Source: Cryptomeria japonica
Taxonomy: Eukaryota > Streptophyta > Pinopsida > Cupressales > Cupressaceae
DNA length: 64,000 nt
Assembly (NCBI RefSeq): GCF_030272615.1
Contig: NC_081409.1
Location: 646,754,468 to 646,818,467, forward strand
Direction: 5' to 3'
Shown here: positions 1 through 11,532 of the stretch, piece by piece
Numbering within the stretch: position 1 is the stretch's first letter
How the letters are laid out: each line of letters opens with the position of its first letter
The notes under the pieces: model-generated
What the model saw: only the letters and a program-made list of their open reading frames with translations
Told to the model about the DNA's origin: nothing
The model's database searches: none
Translations under genes and position numbers: made by a program

Positions 1-1681
1 CTCAGGATGGTAATCTCAGCAATGTTAATAAGTTTTATCATTCTTTTAATGATTCGGATAAGAACATTATTGAAGAAAGCATAATCTTGTATTTAGATAT
101 ATATAAGAAAGTTCTTATTGAAGTCATTGATGTTCTCCCTAATGACTTATATCTAAGACATGAGCCAAAAAGAATGTCCATCATGGAATTGGATAAGAAA
201 ATGAAGGTTGAAGCACTGTCGGCTGTTCATCCAGCTAAGTCTAGACAAGAAATAGATGAATTGATAGCAGAAGCTAACATAACTATTTTTGTCAGTGGTC
301 ACTGACAAGTAAGCTTCATGGCCGACAGGATAAAGGAAATCACAGATGAGACACCAAACAAATGGGATATTTTCTTTGTGGAAAAAGAGAAAAGAGAAGA
401 AAAAGAAAGACAAAAAGTTGACAAATCTTTTACTAAGATATATCAAAAAGGAGATAAAGGGAAGAATAAAGTTCGCAGTGTTCCTGACTTAACAATAAAA
501 GATAACTTACCACCACTGGCTCAGAACACCCCACTGACAATAGCAGAGGCACAAGAAGAAATATAGAATCAGCCCATAGCAAAGACATCAGAGTAAGAAA
601 AAGCAACAGATGTCGTTGATCCTGAGTCAAACATTCTATTCACAATGAAGGTTGACACTCAGGACATCAGCATTACAATGGATGATACATATATTTCAGA
701 AATTGATAAAGAAAGTGTTGAGGAGAAGAAATCATAATCTGTAAATACTGAGATCTCTGACTCACCGGTCAAAGCAGTTGACACTCAGTAGGATATTGAG
801 ATACCGGCAGATAAAGCACAAGAATAGACAACATTTGAACTGACAAAGGATGAGAATAAGGAAGAGGAAGTGATTAAGGTAGTTGAACAAAAAATAGAGG
901 AAGGTCAAAGAAATCAGGAGAAGAGAAGAACAATAATGCAGAACCTAGCACCTCTCCCAGTACCTCTCCCAGTACTTCAATTTGGGATTTCAGACCAACA
1001 ACTATCACAAAATTATTATTGGATTCTATAAAGATAATAATGGAGTGTAATGCCATAGAATTTAAGACTATTGATGGTTCTCTACCGATTTTGCAAATGA
1101 TCGCACCGAAGTGCAAGGTAGATCATATTGTTGGCTCGATAGGTAAATTGGACACATTGTCCAAATTCATTTCTGTTAACATTCAGTCATTAGACAAAAT
1201 AAATGAGGAGACTATTCAAGAAAAAGTTGATAAAGAAAAGGAAGTATTCTTTGGAAAAGCAATAAAAGAATGTACTCAGGAAATTGATACACTGCTACTA
1301 GCATTGAATTCTACCATTTTGGAGTATAAGGAATTATACTGGGAAGCTTGTAAACCACATCAACTAATGGATATTGATGATCAGATCATAAAAACTCAAA
1401 AGAAAATTGATGATATTGCGGATAACATAATTGGTTCTTCAGAACTAACATCAGTCATAGAACAGGAGATGGCTATACATGAGGAGAAGATTGAAAATAT
1501 TGAAAAAGAAAAGGCAAGACTGAAAATGGAAATGAGGGAGTTGAAGAATAAGCTTGGTCCAAGATTTGACAATCTAATCACTCACCGAATTGTGCAATCT
1601 AAGGCTACAATTCAAGGAGATAGATCATTAGAACAACAAATGCATTATCTTACCAGAATGATCAAGCAAACAAAACAATAA
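1..1681 (+). pseudogene. Element A, ORF2-like protein, decayed, 5' end outside window
   Basis: Open stretches lie at 87-305 and 318-566 in one frame and 1019-1681 in another. The first frame stays readable to about 1010 through several in-frame TAG/TAA codons, then a frameshift moves to the last stretch. The segment near 90-200 (LDIYKKVLIEVIDVLPNDLY) aligns by eye with element B near 4115-4170 (NKYNRALIEIMSEIPQSLY), so both belong to one ORF family. The middle is acidic and lysine-rich with two 12-bp repeats at 949-977 encoding Leu/Pro. The last 220 residues are strongly coiled-coil and contain ELKNKLGPRFDNLI, matching a motif in elements B and C. No RT, integrase or protease motif is visible. 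The ORF ends about 300 bp before the LTR, where SIRE-type elements carry their extra ORF. Function unknown; it is not a host gene. Confidence 0.7.
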
Positions 1682-1977
1682 TTACCAATAGTATGAAGTT
1701 CATGTAGGGTCTGAACTTAGTTCTTGCAGATATTTTTCAAGTTGTACACAACAGACTCTAAGGTTCTAAGTAAATTTTTGAATTTTTTGAAATTTTTTGA
1801 CATCCTTTGTCATTGATTCCAAAGGGGGAGTATATAGTGAGAAAAATATACTGAGTAAGGCATGAAGAAAGTGAACAAGATGAACAGATCATTTGCTCAA
1901 GGGGAGCACTCACAGTTTTGGATTCATAGTTTTTGATTTTTCTCATGAGTGTTGCCGTCAATGCCAAAGGGGGAGAT
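1682..1977 (+). other. Element A 3' untranslated region with repeated polypurine tracts
   Basis: Non-coding stretch between ORF2 and the 3' LTR. It holds AAAGGGGGAG at 1821-1830, CAAGGGGAGC near 1898 and the LTR-proximal tract AAAGGGGGAGAT at 1966-1977. The last abuts the LTR start and is the expected plus-strand primer site; the inner ones look like duplicates of it. Confidence 0.7.
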
Positions 1978-2876
1978 TGTTGGCATTATACACTCAGATG
2001 AGAAAGTTAGTTGTTGTTATTGATGGTAACAAGGTTCCATAGGTTCAACCAGCCATAGACTTCACCTACCGGCATCGATAGTTACAACATGGCTTATTCA
2101 CACTGGTATCCAGTTTACACCGACAAAAGATTTTACCGACATTCCACGCCAACTTGACAATAAGTATTGTTTATGCAAAATAAATTGTAATATAAATTAT
2201 AATTGTATGGTCGAGATCTTCTATTGTAAAGACTCATATATTTATGACTTCTTGTAGGTCATTTGAAAAGAAGGAAGTGATAACATGAGATAAGATGGGA
2301 TATGATAGCAAATAGTTGTATATGCATTTTGATATTCTTATTTTGGAACAAATAAGAAGCAGAGTAGATCAAAGACTATTCTGTATAAGCAAAATCATTT
2401 GATAGCATACCGCTAGGGTTTTTGGCAGAGGCAAAACTGGTATCAGATAGAGCATAACAACGAACTCATCCAACATTTTGATGCAAGTTGTAAGAGTTCA
2501 TTTTTAGGTTTACATCAGTGTGATGTTGTAGTCAGTGAGACTCCATTTTTGTTGTTGAGAAGTGAGCTCTAGGCAGTTGGCCTTCCTGCATGTGCAACCC
2601 CCTTTTAATATTTATTCATATGGCCAGTGAGTAAATATTATGGGTCACAAATCCCACCGAGGTTTTTCCCTTACCGGGTTTCCTTGCCAAAATATTTTTA
2701 TTATGGTGTGAATTGATGTTGATTCCTTTGTTTCTCTTTACTGCATTAGTGTTTTCTTATTGACATATTAATTTTAGTTATAAAATTGTAAGTAAGTCTA
2801 AATCTTTCATTTATCGGTCTGACACTGATTCACCCCCCCCCTCTCAGTGTCTTTGGGATTAATCAATCATCTAACA
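1978..2876 (+). repeat. 3' LTR of element A
   Basis: The 899-bp repeat starts TGTTGGCATT directly after the polypurine tract and ends CTAACA. It contains the block CCGAGGTTTTTCCC...GGGTTTCC at 2654-2696 and the C-rich ATTCACCCCCCC...CTCAGTGT near its end, both shared with the other Copia-type LTRs here. The next base (2877) is already inside a reading frame homologous to element C ORF2, so A was inserted into element B. The left LTR and the left target-site copy are outside the window. Confidence 0.8.
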
Positions 2877-5504
2877 ATTGGTTCACAATTTGACAGCAAA
2901 TAAATGACAATCAATGATATTGTTGAATACGACATCCAATTTGCATCAATGGTGATGGGTTATAAATTATATCAGTACAACAAAGACAATTCAGTATCCG
3001 GAACAACTATCTATCCGACTTATTCGATATTGAAAGAAGACAAAAAGTATGATTTGTGTGAAGTGCTCCGGAGAGAGATATTGAGCAATTTAAAGAAAAT
3101 TAAGCAAGATAAGAAGCATGCATTCAAATTTAGAACCTTGATTATATGTTTATATTTCTACTTTATGAATGAGATTCTGGGAGTTGGGAAGGTGTAGTGG
3201 GCCTATGACAGGCCGATAGCAGTGCAAATCAAAGAAACACTTTATTGTCTTGGAGATGCTACAATCAAGAATGGTATTCTTTGGGGATACTTCAAAACAT
3301 TTCATAACATGATGTAAAGCCATAAGAGAATTCCTAAGGAGATTGTGGAGAAATATGAAGACTCAATATGCTTCATGGTTGATATTGACCAATGTCTTAT
3401 GGAAGTTGTAGAAACTAGAACCTCATGGATCATGTCCATGGGATATTAGGTTGAAGCACAAATTCTTGATGCCTATGTACAATATTTATTAAGCAAAGTG
3501 GTGGAGTCATCTGAGGAAATATTTGGGACTTACATGGAGAAGAGCTTGGACTTACACTCAAAGTTCAAGAAGCATGAGATACAGAGGAAAGTCAGGAAGG
3601 AGGTAGAGCAGTTGGTAGAAATTAGGAAATTACCAAGGAAGTAGTCCGAAGAGCTAGGGAGAAGAATATTCTAAAAGAGGAAGATATGGTGAAGCTAAAG
3701 AAGGCTAAACTGAAAGCTCCTATTCCTAAGCCAAAGTAACCAAAGGATTTTGCACCCTCATCTAGTGGTCAGAAACTTGTTAGTTCACCTAAGCCTCAAG
3801 TCAAACCATCTAGTGAAGGTAAAAGGAAGCAAGGACAAGCTAGATTACTCATCCCTGATGATGAAGAAGAAACTGAATCAAATGATGCATTTAAGAAAAT
3901 AAAGAAGAGTGGTTAAGCTGCTAAAATTGACAAAAACAAATCATTCAGTGAGAAGCAGCCCAACAAGAAGACCCAATCAGATGACTCTGTTATGACTATT
4001 AGAAAGGTTAAGGAAACTATTGTCAAGGTAACCTCAAACCTATTTCTAAGTATTATGAATTATTGGATGATGCCAAAAAGAGGATCATAGAAGAGGAAAC
4101 CATTGAATATTTGAATAAATATAATAGAGCTTTAATTGAGATAATGTCAGAGATTCCTCAAAGTTTATATGGCATTCTAGGCAAGAGGAAAGAATAAGGG
4201 AATATGTGTTGGTCCAACTCTGTCCTGAAATAGCCAAGGTAGAAGTTGACATGATTTTTGATGAAAAAAAAGAAAAATTCAAAAGCCAGAAAAGAGATTA
4301 AAATTATGATTGGTAAAAGTGACGAAATTAGAAGAGAAACTAAACAAATTTTGAGGGCAATTCTATTGGAGGATAAGTATGAGGTAATACAAGTGAGAAA
4401 TCTCAGGAAGATATTGAGAAATTTGTTCCGGCAGTCCTAGCTATGCTATCCCTAGGAGATGAGTCAAAAAATGATGAACCTTCTGGTCAGGCCAAATCAA
4501 TTCCAAAAGAAGCTAAAGTTGAAGGAGATAAGGACAATATTGATGCAAATAAGGTTGATAATCCTTCAGTCGATGTCAAAAATGCAAACTCAGAGGAGAA
4601 TGTAGTTTAGGAGAAGTTAGAAGTTAAGGTTGAAATTGAGGCAAGAGACACTGAGGATCTAGTAAAGGGGAAGAAAATTTATGTAGAGGATCCAGAATTC
4701 ACTCAAGGCCCCATCTTGTCTCTTGTTAAAGCGCTTAAATTGGTCACATTTGCTCAAGCCAAAGCCCATGAAGATTTGGAAAAATCATGCTCAGAGAACA
4801 GTGAGTTGGTCATTTTAGCATTTGGTGTATTGGAGAAACTTATGCCTTCAATTCAAAAGGACTTATCAGACACTCCATCTAGCAATCTGAAAAGCCTAAT
4901 CAATTTTGTGGATAATTACTTTCAATTATTTGAAAAATCTGCTGAAGAGAAGGTCTGCAATGAATTCTATGTTAGAAAGTTTCAAACTCTGAAGAAGATG
5001 GTTGCAGATGAAAAAATCACCTTGGATATGGGTATAAAAGGAATTCAAGATGCTTTGTCTGAGGAAGGAAATATCTATAAGTCTTGTTTAAAGCTATCTA
5101 GGTTTACTCAAGATATTGGGAGTAAGATTAAAAAGCATAAGAATCAACTTGTCAAATTGTCTTAGTCATTTGATCCATCATCAGTCTCCTTGAGAAGTCA
5201 GGAAGCTCAGGTAGTATCTTTTCTTGAGAATATTAGGAGTTTGAATCAAGAAAAGGTTAAAATAGTTAGCAACGTGTGTGAACTTAGGAGCCTTATCACT
5301 CCTAAAATGGATAATATGCTTACTGGTTTAGAAGATGCTCAAGTTGCCATGAAATCTTCAGAGCCATCTGATCTAAGATCAGTAAAGGAACTTGCATACT
5401 TGCTTAGTCAGCTCATAGATGTGATCGAAAGTCTTAAGAAGAGCAGGGATGGCCATATAAACTCTCTAAGAAAATCTCATGTAGATATTTTTCAATTTTT
5501 GTGA
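2877..5504 (+). pseudogene. Element B, ORF2-like protein interrupted by element A
   Basis: The readable frame starts at the junction (IGSQFDSK, stop, MTINDIVEYDIQFASM). It aligns by eye with element C ORF2 (EWDGR...KINNVSDVELKFGIIIIAYKLY), followed by a matching aromatic segment (LIICLYFYFMN versus IFFYVQN). Open pieces lie at 2904-3197, 4716-5165 and 5190-5504; the middle (about 3200-4700) is lysine-rich and broken by stops and at least one frameshift. The C-terminal part is coiled-coil with CELRSLITPKMDNML, matching LDIQNMILPNMDTM in C. The N-terminal half is missing because element A split it off to the left of the window. No enzymatic motif is recognised. The N-terminal fold may relate to the plant mobile / putative plant transposon protein families; this is inference. 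Confidence 0.7.
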
Positions 5505-5732
5505 GTATAATTGTGTGTATATGTAATGCAACATTTTTCGTTTCTGAAATTCTACCTTTGCCATTGATGTGAAAGGGGGAGACTAGATAAGTGAAAAGTG
5601 TTGATCTTAGGGGGAGTTATTGGTTTTTGGAGTCTGGTTGTTAGATTTTTGAAGGCAGTGTATACATTTTGGTTTTGGTCCGAACTTAGTCATTTTTTAC
5701 TAAGTGTTGCTATCAATGCCAAAGGGGGTGAT
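5505..5732 (+). other. Element B 3' region with three polypurine-like tracts
   Basis: G-rich purine tracts occur at 5571-5582 (GAAAGGGGGAGA), about 5608-5616 (TTAGGGGGAG) and 5721-5729 (AAAGGGGGT). The last lies just upstream of the LTR. Each is preceded by a version of the phrase TGCCATTGATG or ATCAATGCC, so the tracts look like repeats of one module. Confidence 0.6.
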
Positions 5733-6873
5733 TGTTGGCAAGAGACACTGCAGGTATGTTGTGATGTCGTCATTGATGATAATTCATTTCTATTTTAGCA
5801 TTTTCACTTCATGTTTTCATCATTCTAGAAGATTGAGTGAAGATTTCTTGAGTCTGGCAAGGTCCGGTAAGATGAATAGGATATCCTGTAGAATGTTCAA
5901 AGTTTTGGTTAGCAAATTATTTTGGTTATGTATTTTGCTATGTGGATTTCAGAGAAAGTTTGTGGACATGTAATATTCCTTATTCTAGGATTGTGGCATC
6001 GAGTAGTGAGTTTCATGTTAGTTGAAAGATCCGGTAATCATGTTTTTGGTATGGATTGTGTATATCAGTTGTTGCATGTGGTAATTCAATTCGTGGATCT
6101 TGCGGATTGATTTTGGAAAAAAATTGTGTTTGAGGTTGATGAGCTCCCATTTGGGAAGCATGTGAACATATTGTTTTGGTTCGCATGGGTGTTATGATAG
6201 GATTGAGTTGACTTCTACACATTTCATCCTTTGTGACATGTTTTTGAAGCCGACATGAGGTTATGACTTAATTCGCGATGAAGATATATAAAAAGAGTTT
6301 TGCTGGATCATTTTGGTGTGTGTTGATGGTGTGAGTGATGGGTATAAGCGATTGTGCACAGTTTCAGTTGTGCAAGTGTTAGATTGTGCTTCAGATTATA
6401 GAAGATCATCAGATTAGAAAAAAGTTGCAGAGTAGTGAAAGTATACCCTATTTGTGCTTAACCAGAACTATATCAAGGCATTTGATGATGCCACTTCATA
6501 GTTCAAACCTCATTGTAATATATTACAAACATTTTGTAAGGCAATGATCCTTCTAGGGTTGTAGCCCTTTTGGTAATTTGAGCAATGAGCTCTAGGCAGT
6601 GTGCCTGAATGCATGTGCATTCCCTTTATGTAATATTTCTATACTTTTAGGAAAGTATATTAATATTATGGGTTAGAATCCCATTGTGGTTTTTCCCTTA
6701 ACCGGGTTTCCATGCAAAATTCCTGGTGTTATGGTGTTTGTGATTGTTTGCTTTATGTTTTGCACCTATCTTTCGTTCAGTTGCTTCAAGTGGATTAAGA
6801 ATTAGTTAATAATTATTTAGCATTGCAGAACACTGATTCATCACCCACCTCTCAGTGTTCATTGATTCCAACA
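5733..6873 (+). repeat. 3' LTR of element B
   Basis: The 1141-bp repeat begins TGTTGGCAAG and ends TTCCAACA. The 3' half (GCAATGATCCTTCT, AGTGAGCTCTAGGCAGTG-like stretch, GTGCATTCCCT, then the GTGGTTTTTCCC...GGGTTTCC block at 6689-6725) is clearly alignable with the LTR of Copia element D at 48225-48430. The 5' halves are not alignable by eye. A pol-less element and a pol-bearing one thus share LTR sequence. Confidence 0.8.
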
Positions 6874-7581
6874 TGATGAAGACATAATCTTCAAGATGTT
6901 TTTGGATTTGGTCCTATCAAGACATATTGAAACATACTTTACAAAATACTTTTTGGATCAAGTTGGAAGCTGACATCTTTTTGAAGATATTTATTTGTTG
7001 TTGCGTGTGGATATTTCGGTCTCAACCCCTTTCTGGTTAAGCCAACTGATAAGAATACTTGGTATTGATATATATAGCCATTAGTTTTACAAATTAGAGG
7101 CATGGTTGTTGAAAGATAACTATTTGTGTACAATTTGTATATTAAAAAATTCTATGGATTTGAATGTTGTTATGTGGTGTATGTATAGTGGATGTATAAA
7201 ATAGTTTGTGCACGTCAATGGAACTGTAATTCATGCATATTTTAGACGCAACTCCAACAGTTCAATTTTGTACTTTGTCATCTATTAGTGAGCCTTTTTG
7301 TATTTAGGCAGTGAGCTCTTCGAGTAGTGAGCCCACATTGGTAGTGAGCCAACCCCTTGTACTGTGTAAGCAGTTACATATTGCATTATACCTAAGAGAA
7401 CAATCTCTCTCTGGATTTTCCCCTACTGGGTTTTCTGCATACATATCTGTTGTAATGTGTTTTGTGTTAATTTCCTTTATTGCATTTAAATTATGCTATG
7501 TGATTGGTTAGTTCAAAGTTTTAATAAGTTCAAAGCAATACTAATTCACCCCTCCACTCTTAGTATTCTAGATATTCAACA
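6874..7581 (+). repeat. 3' part of an older Copia-type LTR
   Basis: Contains the late-LTR signature AGTGAGCTCTTCGAGTAGTGAG near 7309, a diverged core (GGATTTTCCCCTACTGGGTTTTC near 7413-7435), ATTCACCCCTCCACTCTTAGTATT, and the terminal ATTCAACA at 7581. Its 5' part is cut by element B. No primer-binding site follows, so it is a solo or truncated LTR. Confidence 0.55.
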
Positions 7582-9084
7582 TACATCTATAATCTTTAAA
7601 GAAATTGCATGCAATTGGAGTAGAAAGTTTTAATTGAAGAGATTGCAGTGTCGTAAATTGTATACCTTTAGTAGTGTGTCCAATTTCACACTCTCCTAGC
7701 ACCTATTTTAGTTTTTCCCTTTATGCATTATGGGACTTCTATTGATTTTAATTAATATTATGGACCTTATTCTAATTTATTGCATCATCACACTCTTATT
7801 TGCTACCTTAATTCTGGGTGTGTCTTTTATCCTTTTATCCTGCCCCAATTTCAACTTCCAAGACACATTCTAAATTTTTGTACATTATGGTTTGAGCCAC
7901 CGAGATAGAATTAGCATTATATCCCCTTTATCTTGCATTTCTCAGAAGTTGGAAAAATGTTGTCAGGACTAAGGCAACCTACCACCCTTGTCCTGCATGT
8001 TTTTCACTAAATTTTCAGAAGATAATTTGACGGCCCTAACTAATTCAAATTTAAATCCATATGAATAAATCACAAATCTATGTTGGCTTAAAGGTGATAT
8101 TAATTGTGAAATCCCTATATAAGGAATCTCCCTCAATTTATTTTGAACATTACATCATATGCTAACACTATCATCCAATTTAAGATCAATTCTACTTCCT
8201 CGAGTGTAGATTTGATTCAAGGAGAAACAAACTATATCAAGGCATCTTCCATTTATGTTTATCTATGATTTCATGATGAATTTTATGTGATTCATCATGT
8301 TATTGCATCAACACATGGAGGACTTATCTTAAGAACATTGCACCACCTATTGAAGGTATAATCATCTATATTCAAGCGTTTCAATTCTAGACCTAGCCTT
8401 GCCCTCAAAAGGTAAGTTTTTGAATTTGATTTCAATTCAATTATAATGTTAATTCCAAACTCGGGGTTTGACCTAAGGCAAAATGCTATCCACAACCTCC
8501 TTTCTTTTCTTTTATGTACAACTATAGGTACTCGACGGAGCTGGAAGACCTTAGATAACATCACGAGGCAAATATAAACCTAATCCCAAAATTTTGACTT
8601 GGTTTTCAAGGACCAAGGTGCTGGGGTACCCCTATCCCAACACCAAGGTGCTAGGGAAGCGTGGTCCTCAGCATTTTACATCAACTTTCATAAGTGGCCT
8701 CTAGACTACTTCAGGTCACTTATACTCCAGCAATTGCTTAGTGTTAGGAGACCAAGTCGTTGGGGCACTCCCATCCTATAAAATCATCATCAAATTGTAG
8801 TCACATGTGTATAATCATATTGCCTACTTAGTTCTATGTCTGTTACAACATTTCTAGTTATCTGATAGTCATTTACAACAACTTAAGTATTTACTTTCTT
8901 CATACCTTAGCCATAGTTTTGCATTACTTCAAGATATCTTTATAGTTCATTCACTTTCCATAGCAGCAAAGGAATAGAAACCATAGAAGTGTCATTTGAG
9001 TCTCTTTTACAAGATTTAGTCAAATACGATCACTCCTTTAGGCAATTTATATTCCGATATTAGTATTAAGGTGGATCTTTCTGG
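7582..9084 (+). other. Unassigned repeat DNA with an LTR-like promoter segment
   Basis: No gene is supported. A TATA-like CCCTATATAAGG lies near 8112-8123. The segment 8450-8530 (AATTCCAAACTCGGGGTTTG then CCTTTCTTTTCTTTTATGTA) is matched by diverged copies at 27349-27420 (+) and 35507-35573 (-). It is most likely part of a Gypsy-type LTR whose ends I cannot place. The ORFs here are short and without homology I recognise. Confidence 0.4.
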
Positions 9085-11374
9085 TGCAGGAGCATCGGTG
9101 TGGTTCTTACTGGTTGAGACAGTTAGTAGTGGAATTACTTGGAGATCATGGCATTTCTTCTTGTTTGAGAGTTTAGCATTGTGGTTTTGGGTTTATTCCT
9201 TTGTGCTCATTGTCTTTGTTGTGTTCAAGTTTCATGACATTTAGATTTAATCCTGGTGAGTTATTGATTCCGGTATTGGCCCGGTTGATATGTTCTTACA
9301 TGTTAGTCTAGCAGTGTGTTGAGCGAAGTTGGATTGGGTTGCAGTTGATCTTCGTGACTTCTAGATCATTGATTAATGTTTCTTGTGTCATTTCTGATGT
9401 TCTCAGAGGACTGTGCATTGTTTTATGCATTTTGGAGTTGTTCTTAGTGATTTGAGCCGACATGTTACCGTTAGCACGTTTCATGAACTGGTTGGTCTTT
9501 GGGACAACTTGATTAAGTTATTATTATTTGTGGACAGTATAAATGGAATTTTGCAAATCATTTGAGAAGACACAGAAAACAAAAGCTAGAAGACTGAGTT
9601 TAGAGATCGAGAGAAGATGTCAATCCAACGAGATCCTGGTCTGATGGGCTGAAGTCGGAAGGGCTGAGGTCCAGATTAGGGTAGAACCGGTACACTGTTT
9701 CCGAAGACTGATTTGATATGTGGATGATCTGCAGATCTTATGTTTGTATTGCAAGCATTGTTTGTATCTTGGACTACGATCCAACATGTGGCATGTGTAA
9801 TTCTTCATACTGTAATAAGAATTTTTCATATTGTTTACCATGTTGGCATTTGTGTGAAGATTGCATAATGATATGTTATGTTGTCATTGATGTCAATTAA
9901 CTGGTAATGATATTGTTTTAATGTTGTTTTGTAATTGGTAGGAAGAGCTCGGGAAAGGAACTATAACCAGTAGGTAAGTTTGGAGAGTTGAATCGTTAAA
10001 ACCCTACCTGTTGATTTGATAAACCCTAACCGATTAAGTTTGGTGAATTGGTTATATTGGTTTATGATCTAATGATGAGTGATAATGATTATGACACATA
10101 TGCTTATTGTATGAACAGAGTTTGAAAGTGTTTTTGGCGCGTTGAGGTAACGGTTGTTGTGTAGGGAATGAGCAAGTATATTGCATGTAATGCAAAGCAT
10201 GTGATGCGTTACTGAGTTCGATGAAGTGGTGATGAAGGAGCGGTCGAGGCTTTCTTGAATGATGTGTAAAGATTGTTATGTAATCTAACGGTCATACTTG
10301 AACCGACTTGTTTGTAATCTCTATGAGAGAATTAGGTTTTTGTTTTGTTACCGACCTAATTGATTTGTTTATAAGGTCGATGAGTTGTTTAGTTTCAGAG
10401 TTGGCAAAGTTTTAGTTGAGTGTGTGGTTGCCAAACTAGATGATGTATCTGTAGTTTGAGTAAAGGTGGAAAGGAGCATGAAAAGGATCTGAACAAGCAA
10501 GTGTAGTGCTATTCAAACAGATCAGCAAACCCCTGTTGTTTTCTAACAATTACAGCAGTAAAATCCCCTAACCGGGTAAGCTCTAACAAGCTTGGTGTTA
10601 TTCAAATCCTCTAACCAGGTGGTCCATTAGCTTGGATTTCAAATCCTCTACCAAGGTTACTCCTCATAGGGTATTTCTTTGAACAGGGCATTATAGTCAA
10701 TCCCTTAACCGGGTGGTCCCTAACAGGATTTGTTCTTAACAGGAGTTTTTGTAAAGCTTTAATAGGCTAGGCTCCTAACAAGGTGAACTTCAGAAGAGTT
10801 TAGATTGTTATCTTGTGAGTCTCATCTCACCGTGGTTTTTCCCATTTGGGTTTCCACGTCAAAAATATTGTGTCAAGTGGTCAATGTTTTTATGGTTATG
10901 TTTATTATTGTTGATTTTATTAACTACTTAATCCACTTTGATAAGTCATGATAACCAGTAGTAATATGAAATGAAGTTTTACTTATGTCAGTAAAAGTGT
11001 TTGGATGTTTATGAGTTTCAAGTTGTTTATTGTTAATCTATTGTAACAGACAACTGGTTTAACTTGATAGTTTAATCTTGATAGTGATATTATATTGATA
11101 GTTCTAAGTTTACTTTGAGAAGTTGATTTTGAGATTGGTGAAGTTAACATTAGTTTTTTAATCTATTGATTCACCTCCCCCTCTTAGTAGTTGATCGGAT
11201 CCTTGTTCTTTCATCATACCATCATACCGGCTATGTATTCTTTGTTGTTATTGATTGTTCTTTCTGCTATTTTTGGCATTGGGTTACCTGTTACCAGTAT
11301 ATATTGTATGGTGTTTGAGTTAGGCTGCAAGGATGGGTTGTCCTTTATTGGACCTCCCTACCTTGATTGCATCA
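9085..11374 (+). repeat. Left LTR of the miniature element, split by a solo LTR
   Basis: Subtracting the insertion and one target copy leaves about 901 bp, against 1027 bp for the right LTR. The right LTR has an extra partial repeat of the segment around 12195-12260. The two halves rejoin cleanly against the right copy: ATATTGTTTACCA plus GCTATGTATTC corresponds to ATATGGTTTACTGGTTATGTATTC. Confidence 0.65.
9841..11224 (+). repeat. Solo Copia-type LTR
   Basis: Starts TGTTGGCATTTGTG and carries the conserved core CACCGTGGTTTTTCCCATTT...CCACGTC at 10831-10860, then ATTCACCTCCCCCTCTTAG near the 3' end. It is flanked by TACCA (9836-9840) and TACCG (11225-11229), a target duplication with one substitution. 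Inside are repeated phrases of the type CCTCTAACCAGGTGG between about 10565 and 10790. No primer-binding site or internal region follows, so recombination left only one LTR. The exact 3' terminus is inferred from the duplication. Confidence 0.65.
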
Positions 11375-11532
11375 AGTGGTATCAAAGTTGGTTTATGAAC
11401 CTATAGTTGGAGGAGGACTCGGTTACGCATCTGTTGGTTGGAAAGGAAATTGAGGTGACTTGTGGACTTGTTCAGATCACTGAATCAGATCAAGTGATGG
11501 GACTCACTTTTCAATTAACCCCAAGAGTCTGA

